Shown here piece by piece: positions 13,201 through 28,200 of a stretch of DNA of 64,000 bases. The notes under the pieces are model-generated. The model ran no database searches and was not told where the DNA came from. It saw only the letters and a list, made by a program, of their open reading frames with translations. The translations under genes and the position numbers were made by a program. Position 1 is the first letter of the stretch, and each line of letters starts with the position of its first letter. The DNA is taken from positions 3,786,505 to 3,850,504 of the forward strand of contig JALIRH010000039.1 of the NCBI GenBank assembly GCA_023055505.1, in the 5' to 3' direction. The DNA comes from Callipepla californica brunnescens. Lineage: Eukaryota > Chordata > Aves > Galliformes > Odontophoridae.

Positions 13201-16200
13201 CCAAAGGAAACCTATGGAAATTGCTTTGTCAGTTGTTTAAAATACGGGGTGTTTTTTTTCTTTCTTTAGTGTGGTGCTTAATCTTGAGTGTCTTACATCC
13301 AGAAAGATGAGATATAAACAGAAAATAACTGAAAAACGCGGTATTAAGCTGACAAGTGGAAAAACTGCATGCAAAGCAAAATGCAGACATATCAGAATAT
13401 TTGGTCTGGAAAGCAGATGAAGGACTAAATCAGAAGTTCCTAAGTGATGGCTGCAGTACATATGGTTCCTGGACGTATGGTGATGCGTTTTAGAGGAATG
13501 TGAATAAAAGCAGATCACTTACTCCAGAGATATTTTTTTTTCCTATGGAGACAATTATGTACTGAGAAATTGGGTTCTGTGGGTCACATGTACAGAAAAG
13601 GTGTTCTTCTCAACCTTCATCATCATTTTTCTTTAAAAATAGCATTTTCTGCACAGTGAAATTTGCCTTCTGGTCTGGAAATCACCCCAGCCAGCTACAC
13701 ATTTCTTGGTGTGAGCTTTCTCCTGCTCTTGCAATTCTCTGTTCATTAGCTGGAACTGAAGGTTGCTCTTCTGTGTTTTCTTATGCTGTAGCCAATATAA
13801 ACACAAATAATGAAGCTCTTCCTATTTGTCACAAAGTCTTGTTCTCTTAGTGGAAACCAACTTCTGTAGGTCTTCAAAATACAAGTAGAAGTTATTTAGA
13901 CTTTGAGAAGGAGGGCACTGAAATCCACCAAATAACCTGTGGAGATCAGAGTGAGTGGATAACTGTCACTCTGTGTTTGAAACGAGGAAGGCAGCTCATC
14001 AGCAGTAAGCACACTCATAGGTTGAGAGCTGGCTTTGGACTTTAGAGTTTGTGGTGGTGTTTCTGCTCTCCAGCATCTACCATGAGAGCTGAAGTCCCTT
14101 AGTATTTTCTATGCCTTGCCACATGGTGCTGTGTCATCCAACTCATTCTTTGCTTTGTGCAGTATTTGGGGGCTTAGGAATGCGGATGCTTGAGATTGGG
14201 CTGTGCTTTCTTAGGACCAACTCTGTATGGGTGAAGACAGGACGATGACTGCTGGCCTCCTCCACCTCTTGCACTGTGTCCCTCTGGGTTTGCTTTTGAG
14301 AGGAACAAAGAGCACAGCTAGTGTAATTGCTTCCTCATACCCTCAGATAGGGCAGCACATCAGATACCCTTTCACGGTATGGAGGTGTTTACAATGCAGT
14401 ACATCCAATTCACTGTCCTTGACTTTCTAATATTTTGCTCTCTTTAGAAAGCCCTACAGTAATGCTCTCTGCAGGCAGCTTCTCTTCTCCTTACGAGCAT
14501 CTCAGCCAGCCCGAGACAAAGCGGATGGTGGAGCACTACACGGCGTACCTCAGCGACAACACACGCCTGATTGCTAATCCTGGCCTTAAGGTACGTCCTT
14601 GCTGTTGGCCGTGCCTCTGTCCCTGCTCTCTTCCCAGGTTGGGCTTTAGGCCTGACCTCCTGGGTGATCAGCTCGTACTATGTTCATCCCAGAAGGCAGT
14701 ATGTTTATTCCTTGATGCTCTTGGGGCTATAGGATATTAGTGGTGCTTTGGAGTGGTATCCCCATGCCTGGAGAGGTGGCCGTGGGCCTCGAGGAGCAGA
14801 GGGAGGACAGAGCCCCAGGAGGTGGGGGAAAAAAAAAGTCAGTGAGCAGCTATTGAAATGAACACGAGGATAAATAAAGCTGCAGCAAATTCTAAGTGGA
14901 AATGATTTTGATGTTCTTAGGAAACTCAATTTTATTTTGTGCAAGCGGAGTGCTGTTTTTATTTACCTGAATTAAAAAAGCCACAGAGATAACGACGACA
15001 GTATTTCATTATAATAAGCTTTTCCTTTGCTTGGAATGCGCCGGATCCGTCTGGTGTGAGAAGACTTTAAACAAGTAATTGAGTTTAGATGATCTCTGAT
15101 GGAGCTTTAGGGAACCCCGCGAGCAGCTTATTATCTTTTCATGCAAGCCTTAGAGGAACCCTGCTAGGTCTGCCTTTGTTTTGCAGTTCTCTGTCAGAAA
15201 TGAAGTAATGGCTACCAGTCACGTCACAGATGAATGGATGACACAAATGGAAATGAGTAGTTATGAACAGTTGAACAGTTATATTGTGCGCCGTTACATA
15301 GCAACCCCCAATGGGGTGCTCCGAATTTATCCCGGCTCCCTCATGGACAAAGCATTTGATCCCACCAGGAGACAATGGTGAGTTTTAGGGTTCTGTTATC
15401 AAAGCCCTGGATAATCTGATGGGGCCACAAGGAAAAGGTTTGGTATCGATTTCATAGGCCGGGTTGTTACGGTCAGCTGTAAACTGCTTAACTAGGAATG
15501 TTGTCATGGCGGGGAACATGCACGGGGACGTGCAGCTCCTTGAAGCCTCTCTTCTAATTTCAACCTTTTCATTTTAAATGATATCCTCTGTTTCATATCC
15601 CTGCTCTAGCAGATGGAAAGATAAATATTCAGAAAATGAGCATCCCTTGCGGGGATTCGCTGATTCAGCTCTCAGAAGTGTTTTCAGCTCCTTGTGCCTT
15701 CTTGGGCTGTGAATACTTGGTTTGTTTGTTTGCAGCGGGTTCCCTCGCTGATGTAAAATAGGAATCAGCTGCCTTGTCTGCAGGCTGGTGATTATGCACT
15801 AGCAGCTGATTCAGGGAAAATATTTGTATACATTACAAATGAGAGCCTGAGACACGAGAGCAGCGTGTTGTGACACACTGAAAGCAGCCAGCCAGGTGCT
15901 GCCATGCTGTGAGTCTGAGTGAGCCCCTGCATGGCTGCAGTGCAGGAGTCCAGCCTGGCTCCCCACCCCCAGCTGCACACAGGACTGAGCTGCAGCTCCA
16001 CAACCCACGTTTCCTCTAAAAAAAAAAAGCTTTGCCCTTGATTTTGATGATCTTTTTCTTTAGGTTTTCTTCCTCTTTGCCATTATTTATGTTTTTACTG
16101 GCTGATACGGTGAAGGACTATTGCTCTGTTTTTCCAGTGAGACAAGGGGCTGTAAAGGCTTCTCATTATTCTCATTACTGATGCAGCAGAAGTTAGAAGT

Positions 16201-19200
16201 CAGTCGGCCTGCTTGAGCAGTGCAGCACAGCCCTGCAAGCTGGTGCTCTGGGACAGAGGAAAGCGAGGTGATGGCTTTCTCATACACAAAAGCATTTCCA
16301 GCAGTTAGAGTGCTTGACCGTGTTTCTACAAAATCAAGGATATGGTCTTAAATTTTAAAGCAACAGTCTTTCACTAATTACTGCTGTTTCTTTTGCTTCC
16401 CTTAGGTACTTGCATGCAGTGGCCAATCCAGGACTAATTACCTTTACCGGTCCTTATTTGGATGTAGGAGGGGCAGGCTATGTGGTTACCATCAGTCACA
16501 CCATTCACTCTTCCAGGTAAATTGTGTTTCCAGTTTTGGTCAAGTAAGAGTCTTCTGAATTATCTTCTGAAGGGAATTGTTTAGGATAGGAGAGAAACAG
16601 GCTGGGTGACTGCTGTGTGGTCGAGAACAGAACACCAACTTGGTTTTGAAGTGCTGCTAACAAAATGCAACATAACCTTGTGTATATTCACTGGAAATAG
16701 GATATCTCTGGGATATCAAAAGGTTTATATTCAGAGGGTTTTAATGTATGAATAATAACAGCATAAAGAAAGATTGGTTGAGTGAGAACATGCTGCTGGA
16801 TGACTGTGAGATGAAACTTCACATATATGAGGTGGGGATTGAGCAGAGGGAGAGGGAGCACTTCATTGGGAGGTTTGGGACTGCGGGGATCAAGACAGTC
16901 AGTCTCTGAATTTGAGGAAGCCTGCTGAGGTTCTGCATGCATAAGAGCTGCACGCACCATGGTGGTGTGCCTGGAAGGGAATAAGGTGAAGGCAGATCCA
17001 CCAAACTGCCAATGCAGGTCAGCCCAACAAGACTGCTTTCATTAAAGGTCTGTTTGTGCACTTCTGTGGGAGTTCAGGAGTGTGGACAATGCGAGGAAAA
17101 GTCTGTAAACGTTGAACTGCACTTTCAGGACTGCAGAAAATGGATCAGAATGAAAACAGCAGTGTTTGCCTTTGGGGTTAAAGCACCACATGTAGCTAAA
17201 GGAACATCACAGCTGTATAGGAAGAAGCATTTTCAATGATGTCTTCCATGATTTATAAAAAGGAAATGGAAAATGCTAACGTACCTTTGTTCAGTGTCAG
17301 TCAGGAGAACCTCGCTGCTTCCATCACTCTCAGTGCAGTTAATATTACTGCCATGTGGAATCTGTCTGCAAACCTTGTCAGTGCTGAAGTGACCCTTTCC
17401 TCGAGGGCCAGACTTTGTTTTGCCTCTCTCCTGCCAGGCCTCCAGCATAAGGAGGGGTTCATTCTGAGATGTAAGGTGCTTAAAGGATTTGGGTTGGTAG
17501 AATATATGCTAAATCTTACTGTTACAAACACTCCCAAGATTCAGAAATGCTAGTTACTCAATTAGGTTTCTATATGGAGGCTCTTCACTGAGCATGTGGC
17601 TTCTTTGTGTGCTCCATCTGAAAGCTGGCTGGTAAGGAGGTGACTGCTGGCACTGCACTGGTAAATCCAGATGACAAAGCCAGCAGAGTTTGGGGTAGTA
17701 TTTCTGTTCTTGGGCACATCTCAGCTCCATTTCAGGTTTCCCAGCACACAAGGTCTGCCTTTTCTTTGTCAGGAGCAGTATTGAACCTAATGCCTGTGTG
17801 GTGCTTTTCACAGAGAGATTTCTTCAAGGGGAATAAGCACTTTTGTAAGAAGAGAAGTGCACTTAATCAAAATTCTGATTTCTATCTAGGGAGAGAGATT
17901 CCAGCTGGCTTTAGGAACGTAGAGGTTGCGTGGGTTATTAGAACATGATTAACGAAGAGTTAAATGAAGTTTGGCAGATGCAAGTGTGATTCCTGGGTAA
18001 ATATGACCCCTAAAGCTTATAGTCACATGCAGTTATAATCCCTAAAGGAAAAAAAAGGTGTGGGGGGTGGGGGACAGAAGGGGATCAGTGGAGGTAATGG
18101 ACTTACTCGATAGAAACAGCTGTGTGGGTTTCAGTAACATTGGTTTGTCTGGAGCTCCCATTTCGTGCACATCTTCCTTCTTCTTTAGAGTCTGGGTATA
18201 GAAGCCACATGCTAGAAGTTGCTTAATGCAGCTTGCATCAGTAAACCAGGAAGAATTAATACTCAATAATGAAGTCAAATATTCACAGCCTTCCTAATGG
18301 CTTTTTGTCTGCAAGGACAGAGCACTGACCTCAGAGCTTGATGCCTTCTCACAGACAGTTAAATATGGCTGTGCTGCCTCACTCACATCCTTTTTCCCAT
18401 TCCTTCTTCCTGACATCGGTAGTGTTAAAAATAACTTAAATACATTTATAAATCTATAAATCAGATTTGACCACATTGAATTGTTTATTCCAGGAGAACT
18501 CCTGCCATCACTGCAGTGATGGTGAGGAACACAAAAAAGATGCAACTGAGCAAAAGTAGCACTTCTTTACCATTCTAGAGCTATAAGAAAATATACTTCC
18601 TTGCAGCAGCCTGAGACTGGCTTGTAGGCTTTGAAGTATCAGTTGCTAAGGCAACTGTGTGTATTCCTGAGCTGGTAGAAATAGGCACACGAGCACGTTT
18701 TCCATGTGGGCAAGATACTGCATTGCACAACAGCTCTTGCTGCTGTTGCCTGTAAACATTCACAGAGGCATCCACAGAGACTTCAGGTTCTGTACTGCCC
18801 CTAAATGTTTGTCCTGTCGTTGCCCTGCAGTGGAGGGAAAATACCAAATCAAAACATGATGGGGAATCTGTAGTCCTAGTTCATGTTGTAAAGCTGTAGA
18901 TGGAAGATGCGTGGTGGTTGGATTTAAACTGATTTATTGGTGCGTGTTGACTCTTTCATTTAGAAAGCAAAGAACTGTTCCTTCCTGAGCAGTGGAGAAT
19001 AGATCCTGTATGGTTGGAAAGGTAGTAGGAAAAAGAAGACTCTTATTACTTCATCCTTCTGTCCTCTTTATAGATGTGTGTGGAAAGAGTGCTGGTAATG
19101 CTTAAAAACTGAAATCCATGGAAAGGGGCTCAGGCTTACTGCACTAACAGCTGAGCAGACACAGGCTGGATCAGCAGGCAGGCAGTGTGGGCATGGCAGT

Positions 19201-22200
19201 GGTGGGTGTGCAAGTGGAGGTGCTGAGGGAGAAGGGGTGAGCTGCTGGGCTCTCCCCTGCTGCTGGCATGTGCTGGTTGTGTATTTAAAGTTCTGACCAT
19301 GGAGAGACTTCAGAATTGGCAGCAAATAACTAAGATCTGTTAAGAGATTGTTCTCTTAATTTATAGTTACTGTACCTGATCACTCAGGGTGAACTGAGCT
19401 TCAGTGTGTAGGTGTGGAGTTGGGTAGGTCACTCACGTGCTTTTTTTCCCCTTGTTCTGCAGTGCACAGATGTCTTCAGGACATTCGGTGGCTGTGATGG
19501 GCATTGACTTCACCCTGCGGTACTTCTACAAAGTTCTCATGGACCTGCTGCCAGTTTGTAACCAGGATGGAGGAAACAAAATCAGGTTAAGCCTTTTCTT
19601 CCTGTTAATACATCTTCCCTGTTCTATTCTGTTCTGTTTTTGTTAGATCCAATCATCAATCCATTGGTACTCTCCGTTCTGTCTGACTGTGGGATTCTGT
19701 GACATTCAATGCCTGTTTTCTAATCTGCACTAGAACTTGTGCTTGTTCTTCTCCTGGAGATTATGTGGACTTTTTGTTGCTCTAGATCAAGCTAAGATCC
19801 TGAGCTAAGAGAACAGTCAGCAGTAATGCAAAAAGGAAGATAACTGATTTCCACTGATTGTATTTAGGCTTCACTGAAACCCTGGGTAAAAAAAGAAAGT
19901 AAAAAATAAACAAAACCCCCAGCTTTATTGAATGAACACACTTCTGTTCTCTTCTGTTTGTTTTCATTTGGGTCTGCCCTAGATAACTCGTTTTGGAGAC
20001 AGTGACCTCCCTAGTTACTGTGAGCAGTCAGTATTCACACGTAGTAATGATAAGTCCAGCTCTATTTATTTTAACAACTAGAATTAAAATATATTATTCA
20101 ATATTCTTAAAAACTGCCTAGCACAACTCTCATTGCAAGAGTTTCATCTGAAGCAGCTAATTTTAGTCTGACCTATGGAAATGTAATTGTTCCTTTTTCC
20201 TTGGCCTTTGAAAAATCACGTGGATGGGGAGAGACTCTAGTTTGGATCTGGAGTAATGTGATAACATGGTTTGGGCATTGTTGTTGTTTCTTTGTTTTTA
20301 AACTCGAAATTTGAGAAGGGAAGTGGTTTTCTGTCATCCTCCTGCTTCTTTTCTGGTTTGGTTGTTTTTTGTATATCTGACTGTGTTTAAAAAGCGTATC
20401 AGGATTTCTGGTTTGGCATTCCTTTTTTATTTTTTTCCCCTCTCCAGTTCAAAGCTGTTAATAATAAAAGAGTCAGATACTTTACTCTGGTCTACATTCC
20501 CTAAGTTGGAATTTTCAAGCATACTATAATATGCATTTTATATAATATAATATAGAAGCTGGAGCTAATGCTTAGAGCCTTTCCATAAATACAGGTATCA
20601 AGAGACATCAGTCCCAACTCCTTGGCAGGAATTTGTTTGTTTTTAAATGGATCTCTGCAAAGCTTTTCTCTCCTTTGTTCTAGTCACATGCCTGTTAGTT
20701 CTCCTGTTTTCTTCAACATCTTGAAAATGTTAAATGGGAGACGTAACATCCACAACATGGGTTTCTAATGCAAACCCCAAAAAGACTGGTGGAGTAAAGA
20801 AGAAGGAAAAAAAAGAGAAACAAAACTCTGAAATGTTTTCCTGACTCTGCTGTAGACCTTGGGTAGTGCTGAGTGGCCAGAGTAACCTCCTCCCCTTGGG
20901 AAGCTGATGGGAATTGCTGGAAAGGGAAAGAAACAGTAGGGGAGGCTGTGAATGATGCCCAAGTGATTTCTCTGAGGAGGAGGGTCATTTAATGGCTGTG
21001 AAGCCTCTCTTCAGTTGGTAAGGAAGACTAAAGGGAGGCTGTTTGCTCTTTTTGTCGTGGGCAGGTGCTTTATCATGGAGGACAGAGGGTACCTCGTGGC
21101 ACACCCGACACTCATCGATCCCAAAGGACACGCACCAGTAGAGCAGCAGCATATTACACACAAGGTCTGGCTTCTTTTTCCTTAGTCTGTTCTTACCTCT
21201 TCAGCTTCTGGGGTGGGAAGGACTGCAGAGAAGCTGCTGTTTGTGCCTGATCTGAAAGACATAAAATCCTGTGGGTTTGTTTTTTTTTTTTTTCCACTTA
21301 GGAGCCCTTGGTAGCAAACGACATTCTTAACCACCCAAATTTTGTCAAGAAAAACCTCTGCAACAGCTTCAGTGACAGAACAGTGCAGCGGTTTTATAAA
21401 TTTAACACCAGCCTGGTGGTAAGTGCGTTGGTTTCTTTGTTTTGTTTCGTTTTTGAATTATTATTTTGCTTTTGAATGTACTTTGGTTGGGTTGGGTTTC
21501 TTTCGGTGGTAACAGGAACCCTTGCCAGGATCAGCAGACATGAGTCTGAGGCAGCCTTCCGTGTGGGTTGGCCTCTGTTCACCCTCTTCCAAACATGAAA
21601 TCAGTGATCTGAACTGCACAAATAGTTCTCGCTTGAGAAGTCAGTTGACACACCAGGGATTATGGATGGGCAGCTGTGGTTGGTGTCTGCAAAGCCTCGT
21701 CCAGCATCACAAAAATGGGAGAGGCTTGTTAGGCAAGTAAACAAATGCATTTACTGATGAAATGTGCACGAGCATTTTCAGAATATCACTTATCAGACTG
21801 CAGTCTGGAGGTGTGGATTCCTCTTGTGCTCAGCCACACTTAGAGGTCCGAGCCAGGGGCTGTCATGTCTCGCTGTATGGTGAATGCTGACTGCAGTGCC
21901 ACAAATCCACCCTGCAAGATCACTGCAGAGTTATTGAAAAGACGTTAAGCTCTGTGGGAGAAGCTGCTCTTTAAATAATACTTTTCAGTGATTAATGAGA
22001 AAGTGGGAAATGAGTGTCAAAAATATTTGAGAATTATGGCAGAATACATTGATTTATGTCAGGTAGACTTAAACACTTCCCCCACGTTTGAAATGCAGAG
22101 TAGAAAGCGTATTACTCTAAAGGAAACTATGGGACAGAGCAGACCTTTAAGACTGTGCAGATTGGAATCAGGAGGGAGTTGGCCCACCAAATAGATCACA

Positions 22201-25200
22201 ACTGTACAGTGCTGTGGTGTATTTTTATGGTGTGTGTGCCAGGAAGATTTCAGCAAGTCGTAGCAGTGCCTCACTGTCAGAGCTGAGGTCACGGAGAGCT
22301 GGTGCAGCGGGGAAGGGGTGAGCACTGAGGGAGATGCAGCCTGCTGTTGGCGGGGTGTCAGACCTGGCCCTGATGCTGCGTCGCCTGATGGGTACAAACT
22401 GTGTTTTTTCCATCCTGAGCAAAATCCTTCCTCCCAGTAGTAGCCTGGAAGATGAGCAGAACTCAACAGGTTGATAAACAGTCTTATAAGCCTCTTATTT
22501 CTAAAGGCGAGTCTCAGCTCCCTCAGCTCTGAGTGTTTCAGAAAGGGGAAAAATGAAAGCTCCCTCAGGACCGGGTTTGTTGCTGCCCCGTTGCCAACAG
22601 CTTGTTTTTCCTTAGGGAGATCTGACAAACCTCGTGCATGGCAGCCACTGCTCCAAGTACAGGCTGACAAGAATACCAGGCACCAATGCCTTCGTGGGCA
22701 TCGTCAACGAGACCTGCGATTCACTCGCCTTCTGTGCCTGCAGTATGGTGGACAGGCTCTGCCTCAACTGCCACAGGTCAGCTGGACATCAAATGTGGTT
22801 CTTATAAGCTGTTTATTTTATATGTTCAATGAAAACAGGGAGTGCGAAACTGAAGTGAAACCCAAATGTACCCGCACTGTCGGTGAGGGACACGGTGATT
22901 TAGCGTTCCTTTAGTCCCTTAATCTGTATTGTCACTATATTAGGGGTAGTTTATTCTTGATGTGTTCATATGTCACGTGTGGATAAGGTTTAAGACCACG
23001 ACTGATTCAGTTTGTCAGGGGGAGTTAGCTGTGGATCAGGCCCTTTGTTCTGGCATATTAATACCCACAATTTTATGTGAGCTGACGTGTAGTTTTTCAT
23101 CGTGGGGGTCCCAGCGACTGCAGGAGATTTTGGCTGCACCATATGTTTGTTCCACTGGAAAGAAGGATCCTTACATCTGGCTCTCAGACTTGCCCGGGGC
23201 TGTCTGCTTTTTCAATTTCAGTGGGTGGGTAACTGATGGAGGAGGCTCAGTTAATGCATTGTCCTCAGCCCCTGCACAGAGCAGGAGCAATCCCTGCATT
23301 CCCAGGGGTACGAGAAAGGATACCGAGCAGCTTTCTCCGTGGTGAGCTGCCCTTGTGCAGCTGCCCTGCGGGCTGAAGATTGGAGTGATGTCTGATGCAT
23401 TGTTTCTGTGTTTTCTGTTTCTCAAGAATGGAGCAGAATGAATGCGAGTGCCCATGCGAGTGCCCTCTGGAGGTAAACGAGTGCACCGGCAACCTCACGA
23501 ATGCTGAGAGCAGGTGGGAGCAAACGGACTGCAGCAGAAGTTATGGGAATAAAGTGTTTGTTCGTGCTAACCAGCAAGCAGTGCAGGATAAACAGACAGT
23601 GTTATTCGGGATAATTAACTGTATGATATGTAATGGGTAAAGGTGATAACGTTTTTCATTACTTGACTGCAACTTCTAACACGAGGCTTTGCCTTTTGCC
23701 CCAATGTAGGAATCCTAGTTGCGAAGTTCATCAGGAGCCAATGACTTTCACAGCAATCGATCCCAGCCTGCAGGATGCACTCCCTCAGTGCATTAACACT
23801 CAGTGCAATCAGAGAACAGAGAGCGGGTAAAGTGCACTTCTCCCTCCCTGAGATATACGGTGTTCCTGAAATAATTTGTGTTGTTCCTTAAAGTGAAAAC
23901 AGCTCCTCCTTACACAGTTCAAACAAAAAAAGAAGGGACAGAAAAGGAAACGCGATGCCAGGATGAGATAATATAACACACACCGACGATAACATCGTGC
24001 TGCCGTTCAGAAACATAAGATCTCAGTATCACTGAGCCACACAGCACCATTAATAGCAAACAAATGGTTTCCAGTCACACTTTGTGGCTCCAGGAAGAAC
24101 TGAGGGTTGTGCAAGCACAAGATTTGCTGTTGAAGGGACAGACTCTTCCTTTTAGCAAAGTGGACGGCACTGCCACGTTTGCCTGCCTTTTGAGGGACCA
24201 TGTGGATCAGAGTGCTTAGAGAAATGAGACACTACTTTAACAGGGGTAACTTAAAGCACACAAGAGATGTTAGCTGCCTGTCAGCTTCCTGCTTTTCTCT
24301 TCTACTCCTGGCATTATGTGGAGAAGCTTGAGGGCCTGTGTATTTGTTGTTAGCTATGAGTGGTCTCTAGGGAGCTGAGATTGCTAGAACACATTGTGCT
24401 CTGACCAGGCTTCCAAATCCCATCTTACATCTTGCAGAGGATTGCAGAAAAGGGGTGGAACCGTAGCCAGGCTTTACTGTGCTGAGAGATGTCATGCTGG
24501 AGGAGTTAAAAAGGAAGTTCTGTCTTTACTCAGTGTGAGGGAGGAAGAAAATGAAAGCAAACAGGCTTGGAAATGTGAGCTCAAGATGCAGATCCCCTGT
24601 ATAACTTACCTTGTGCTACCTGAGCATTTCACTGGTAAGCTTTTGAGGCCAAACAATGCACAGGTTTTTAGGTGATTTTGGCCTCCATTTATCTCTTGAT
24701 TCTAAAATAGTCTGAGCTATGTTGAAGTGAGAAGTTCCAGACTTGACAGTAAACGTGGTGGTCTTCTGGTTTTAATTTCCAGGGATTGCTTTGGTGTGTT
24801 GGACTGTGAGTGGTGTATGGTGGACAGCGATGGGAAGACCCATCTGGATAAGTCCTACTGTGCCCCTCAGAAGGAATGCTTCGGTGGCATCGTGGGAGCC
24901 AAGAGCCCATACGTGGATGATTTGGGAGCAATAGGTAACTCTGCTGTTCTGAACAGATGCTACATTAACTCTTTGTATGCTCTCAATGTCAGACCATGCT
25001 TCAAGTTTGTCTTCTATGCTAGTGGTAAATGAGCGTAAAATAGCACGTAAAGGAACTGAAAAATAAGTGGCATCAGGGCTGTCCCGGGGGTGATCTTTCT
25101 GGAAGTCTTAACAAGGAGCTGAACATCCTGTGCCTGTCTGTAAGCTTCAGATGTGCTCTCTCCAGATTTCTTCTCCTGTTTGAAGGGTGCTCTCCTGTGT

Positions 25201-28200
25201 GTGCAATTGCACACTGAGAAAGCCTTAAACCTTTCCGCATTCTTTCCACAGCATTTATGTTGTTTTTTTTCCCCCCTTTTTGTCCCTTTTTTGATTTAGG
25301 AGATGAAGTCATCACTCTGAACATGATTAAAAGCGCACCGGTCGGCCCCGTGGCTGGAGGCATCATGGGCTGCATCATGGTGCTCGTCCTGGCCGTGTAT
25401 GCCTATCGCCACCAGATACATCGGAGGAGTCACCAGCACATGTCACCTTTGGCAGCACAGGGTGAGCTGATAAATACTGAGAGAGGGAGTAGAACGTGGG
25501 GGTTAAAGCCACAGGAAAAAAACCAACAAACCACCTCCTTCCTTGGTTTTGTTTCTCTCTCCCCCATGCTTCTCCCTCTTTTATTTCTCTCTTGCCAGCC
25601 TCTGTAAAAGCGAGCATCTGTCCTCGTAAGGGTGCTTGTGTATTGCTGCCCTCTTCTGGGTGCAGTCTGACCTGCTGCCTGCAGAGGAGAGCGTCCAAGG
25701 AGCCCAGTAGTGTTTCCTGTCAGGAAGCTGAAGTTACCATTTTTCCAGAGCTGAAACGATAAGGCCAAGTTCACAGCTCTGCGAGCCTTGTCAGAACACA
25801 CTGGCTATATATCTTCGTTTCTGCACAGGAGTGGTGATCTGGGGAGTGCATTTCTCACACAAACCCTCACTTGGGTTGTGCCTGTTCCTCACTTGTATCC
25901 CTGCTTCAGTTCAGTGTGCTGTCTGTGGGCTCACCGATATGGAAAGATATCCCTGTGCCCCCTCTTTCTTGGAAACAAAGCTCAGACTGCACAGTAATGC
26001 AAAGTGCTTCCACCATGTTACCGGGGTGACAGCCGTTAGTAAGTTGATCCACAATTTTTCTCTTAACAGTTGCATTTTTCTGTTTGTAATGGTGTGTAGA
26101 AATGTCAGTGCGTATGTCGAACCTGGAAAACGATAGGGATGAGAGGGACGATGACAGCCATGAAGACAGAGGAATCAGTAAGTACCAGCTCACTGTAAAA
26201 AATGTTAGATTAAATGAGCTGTTTGTTTTCTTAACAAGCTAGAATTAGAAACATATATATGAGGAACTGCTGTGCTGATGAGCAGTAGAAAATGGCTTTA
26301 CAGTGTTTTAACTTAATCTGTAACTTCAAGTGCACTTTCAGTCTCATCTGCATTTCTTGTTTTTAGAATTATGTTTCTTATTTTTAAAGAACTCTAATCT
26401 GTGAAGGAAGTTTGTCTCTTATGTTCCCTATCGTGACCATTTCCAGCAGCAGCTGAGCCACAGCTTAGAAATTACAACTGTGACAATACAGGGTATGCAA
26501 AGCTGCTGCCTTTGTTCAGCCTTGGAAAGGAGAGGACAAGTCTTCAACAAATGTGTCAGTAAATCTATCTTGCTTTGATTTAGGATGCTCATTTTAATTT
26601 GCCACTCAGTAAAAATGGCACTTTGCATGTAATGCTGCTGTACTGCAAAATGACAAAGGTGCACCATAACTCAGGGAGAGCTCTGGACTCAGACCAGGTC
26701 CCTGGCTCTGATCCCTCACTGAGAGAGAGCTAAAACAGCTCCCCAAGACCCAAAACTATGTCAGTGCTTACAGGTGAAGAAAAAGCACATCTGAGTTTGG
26801 TGGCTTTCATCTGCAGCTTCTCTGAGTCCTCGTTAGCTCCAGTTTGAGTGGGCTTGCAGTGCTGCTGTGGTTCCTTCTCTAAATTGCTTATTTCAACTGA
26901 ATGAGTTTGAATGAATCTTGATCTATTCTGCATTTGGATACAACCTCTTTACTCCCACTTCTCTGTCACTTGACAGTCTCAAAATAGCAGTATTGAGCAG
27001 CTGGTCTGCAGAAAGCCTGTGTCACTGTGCCTGATGTGTCCCACAGATAAAATTTAGTAAAAGTACGTTCTTTGAAACCAGTTCTGTTTCTTTTTCTGCC
27101 CCAGTCAGTAACACCCGCTTCATAGCAGCAGTAATAGAGCGGCATGCCCACAGCCCGGAGCGCAGACGCCGGTACTGGGGTCGGTCAGGAACGGAGAGCG
27201 ACCACGGTAAGATTGTGAATCACCATCCTGATCACAGCTTGATGATTGTGGTTACTCAGAGGTCTGATGTGCTGCAGATAAGGTTGCAAGAAAAAAACAA
27301 CAGAATTCAGACCGACAGAAATGTTGCTGTATTTACCACACTGGTTTTCCACTACCAACCTGAACAATTTAGATCTTCGGCTGAGATAATGGACTTGTCC
27401 TACTCAGTGGGAGAAAGCAAATCACTTGCAATCAAGTCAGCATCTCTGCTGCTCTTTCTCTTTGGTGGAACATGCATATCTTTCATAAAATTCTACCAAC
27501 GTGCTGGATGCTTGCATTTGCTAGGGTAAAGTAAGAGTGGATTAGAGGTTCTGTCCCTCCTTAGCCTTTCTCCTCCACATTCAACCAATACTGTCACCAC
27601 GGAAGGCATTGGTATGGGACAAAGCATGTAATGTCAAGCAAATAACAATCAACATGAACTGTGTAGCAGTGAAGGGTGTTCAATCTTGTGCATGTGTTCG
27701 CTCCCCCTCCCCCCCACCCTGCATAATGTTTAGATTCCAAGAACTTTGGTACACCTCTCAGACTGCTGAAGTCTTTAAAGCAGTTAGAAACATGTCGTGC
27801 TATTGTCTCACGAGAAGGACTTAGAGGGTTAGATTAGGCAGTCTGACACAGACAACAGCATGTCGTAGTGAGCATCCACTTTATAGAAGATTTGTTCCAT
27901 TATTAAGACAGTGGTTGCACTAATGGAATTCCTGGGGGACAGGAAATCTCAAGGGACGTGAGTGAACAGATGTCTGAGGGACAATCCTGCTCTAGGAGGC
28001 ATTATCATGGATTTGGGGTCAGATTACCTGTGCTGAGACAGATCTGCTTGACTAATGCCCCCTCTGCACCATTTCTTGTAGCAAATCCTTGCCATTTTCC
28101 TAGTTAACTAACCTAGGAGCAACAGGGTTACTGTATACCTGAACACTTCTATTTTTTAGCCTCTAAATTCTTCTTCATCAGAGGGCTGTCTGTTCTTCTT

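Larger units (their letters stand above)
11029..14447 (+). other. CACHD1: CACHD1 introns around exons 8 and 9
   Basis: This covers introns 11029-11644, 11763-12447 and 12617-14447. The sequence is AT-rich and I see no repeat family, RNA gene or extra exon. Open frames such as the one antisense at 11448-11846 overlap exon 8 and are shadows. Confidence 0.7.

Noticed and set aside
22059..22670. Antisense open frame of 203 codons
   Set aside because: It overlaps the splice acceptor and first part of CACHD1 exon 16 (22616-22776), has no recognisable domain, and its codon use looks random.
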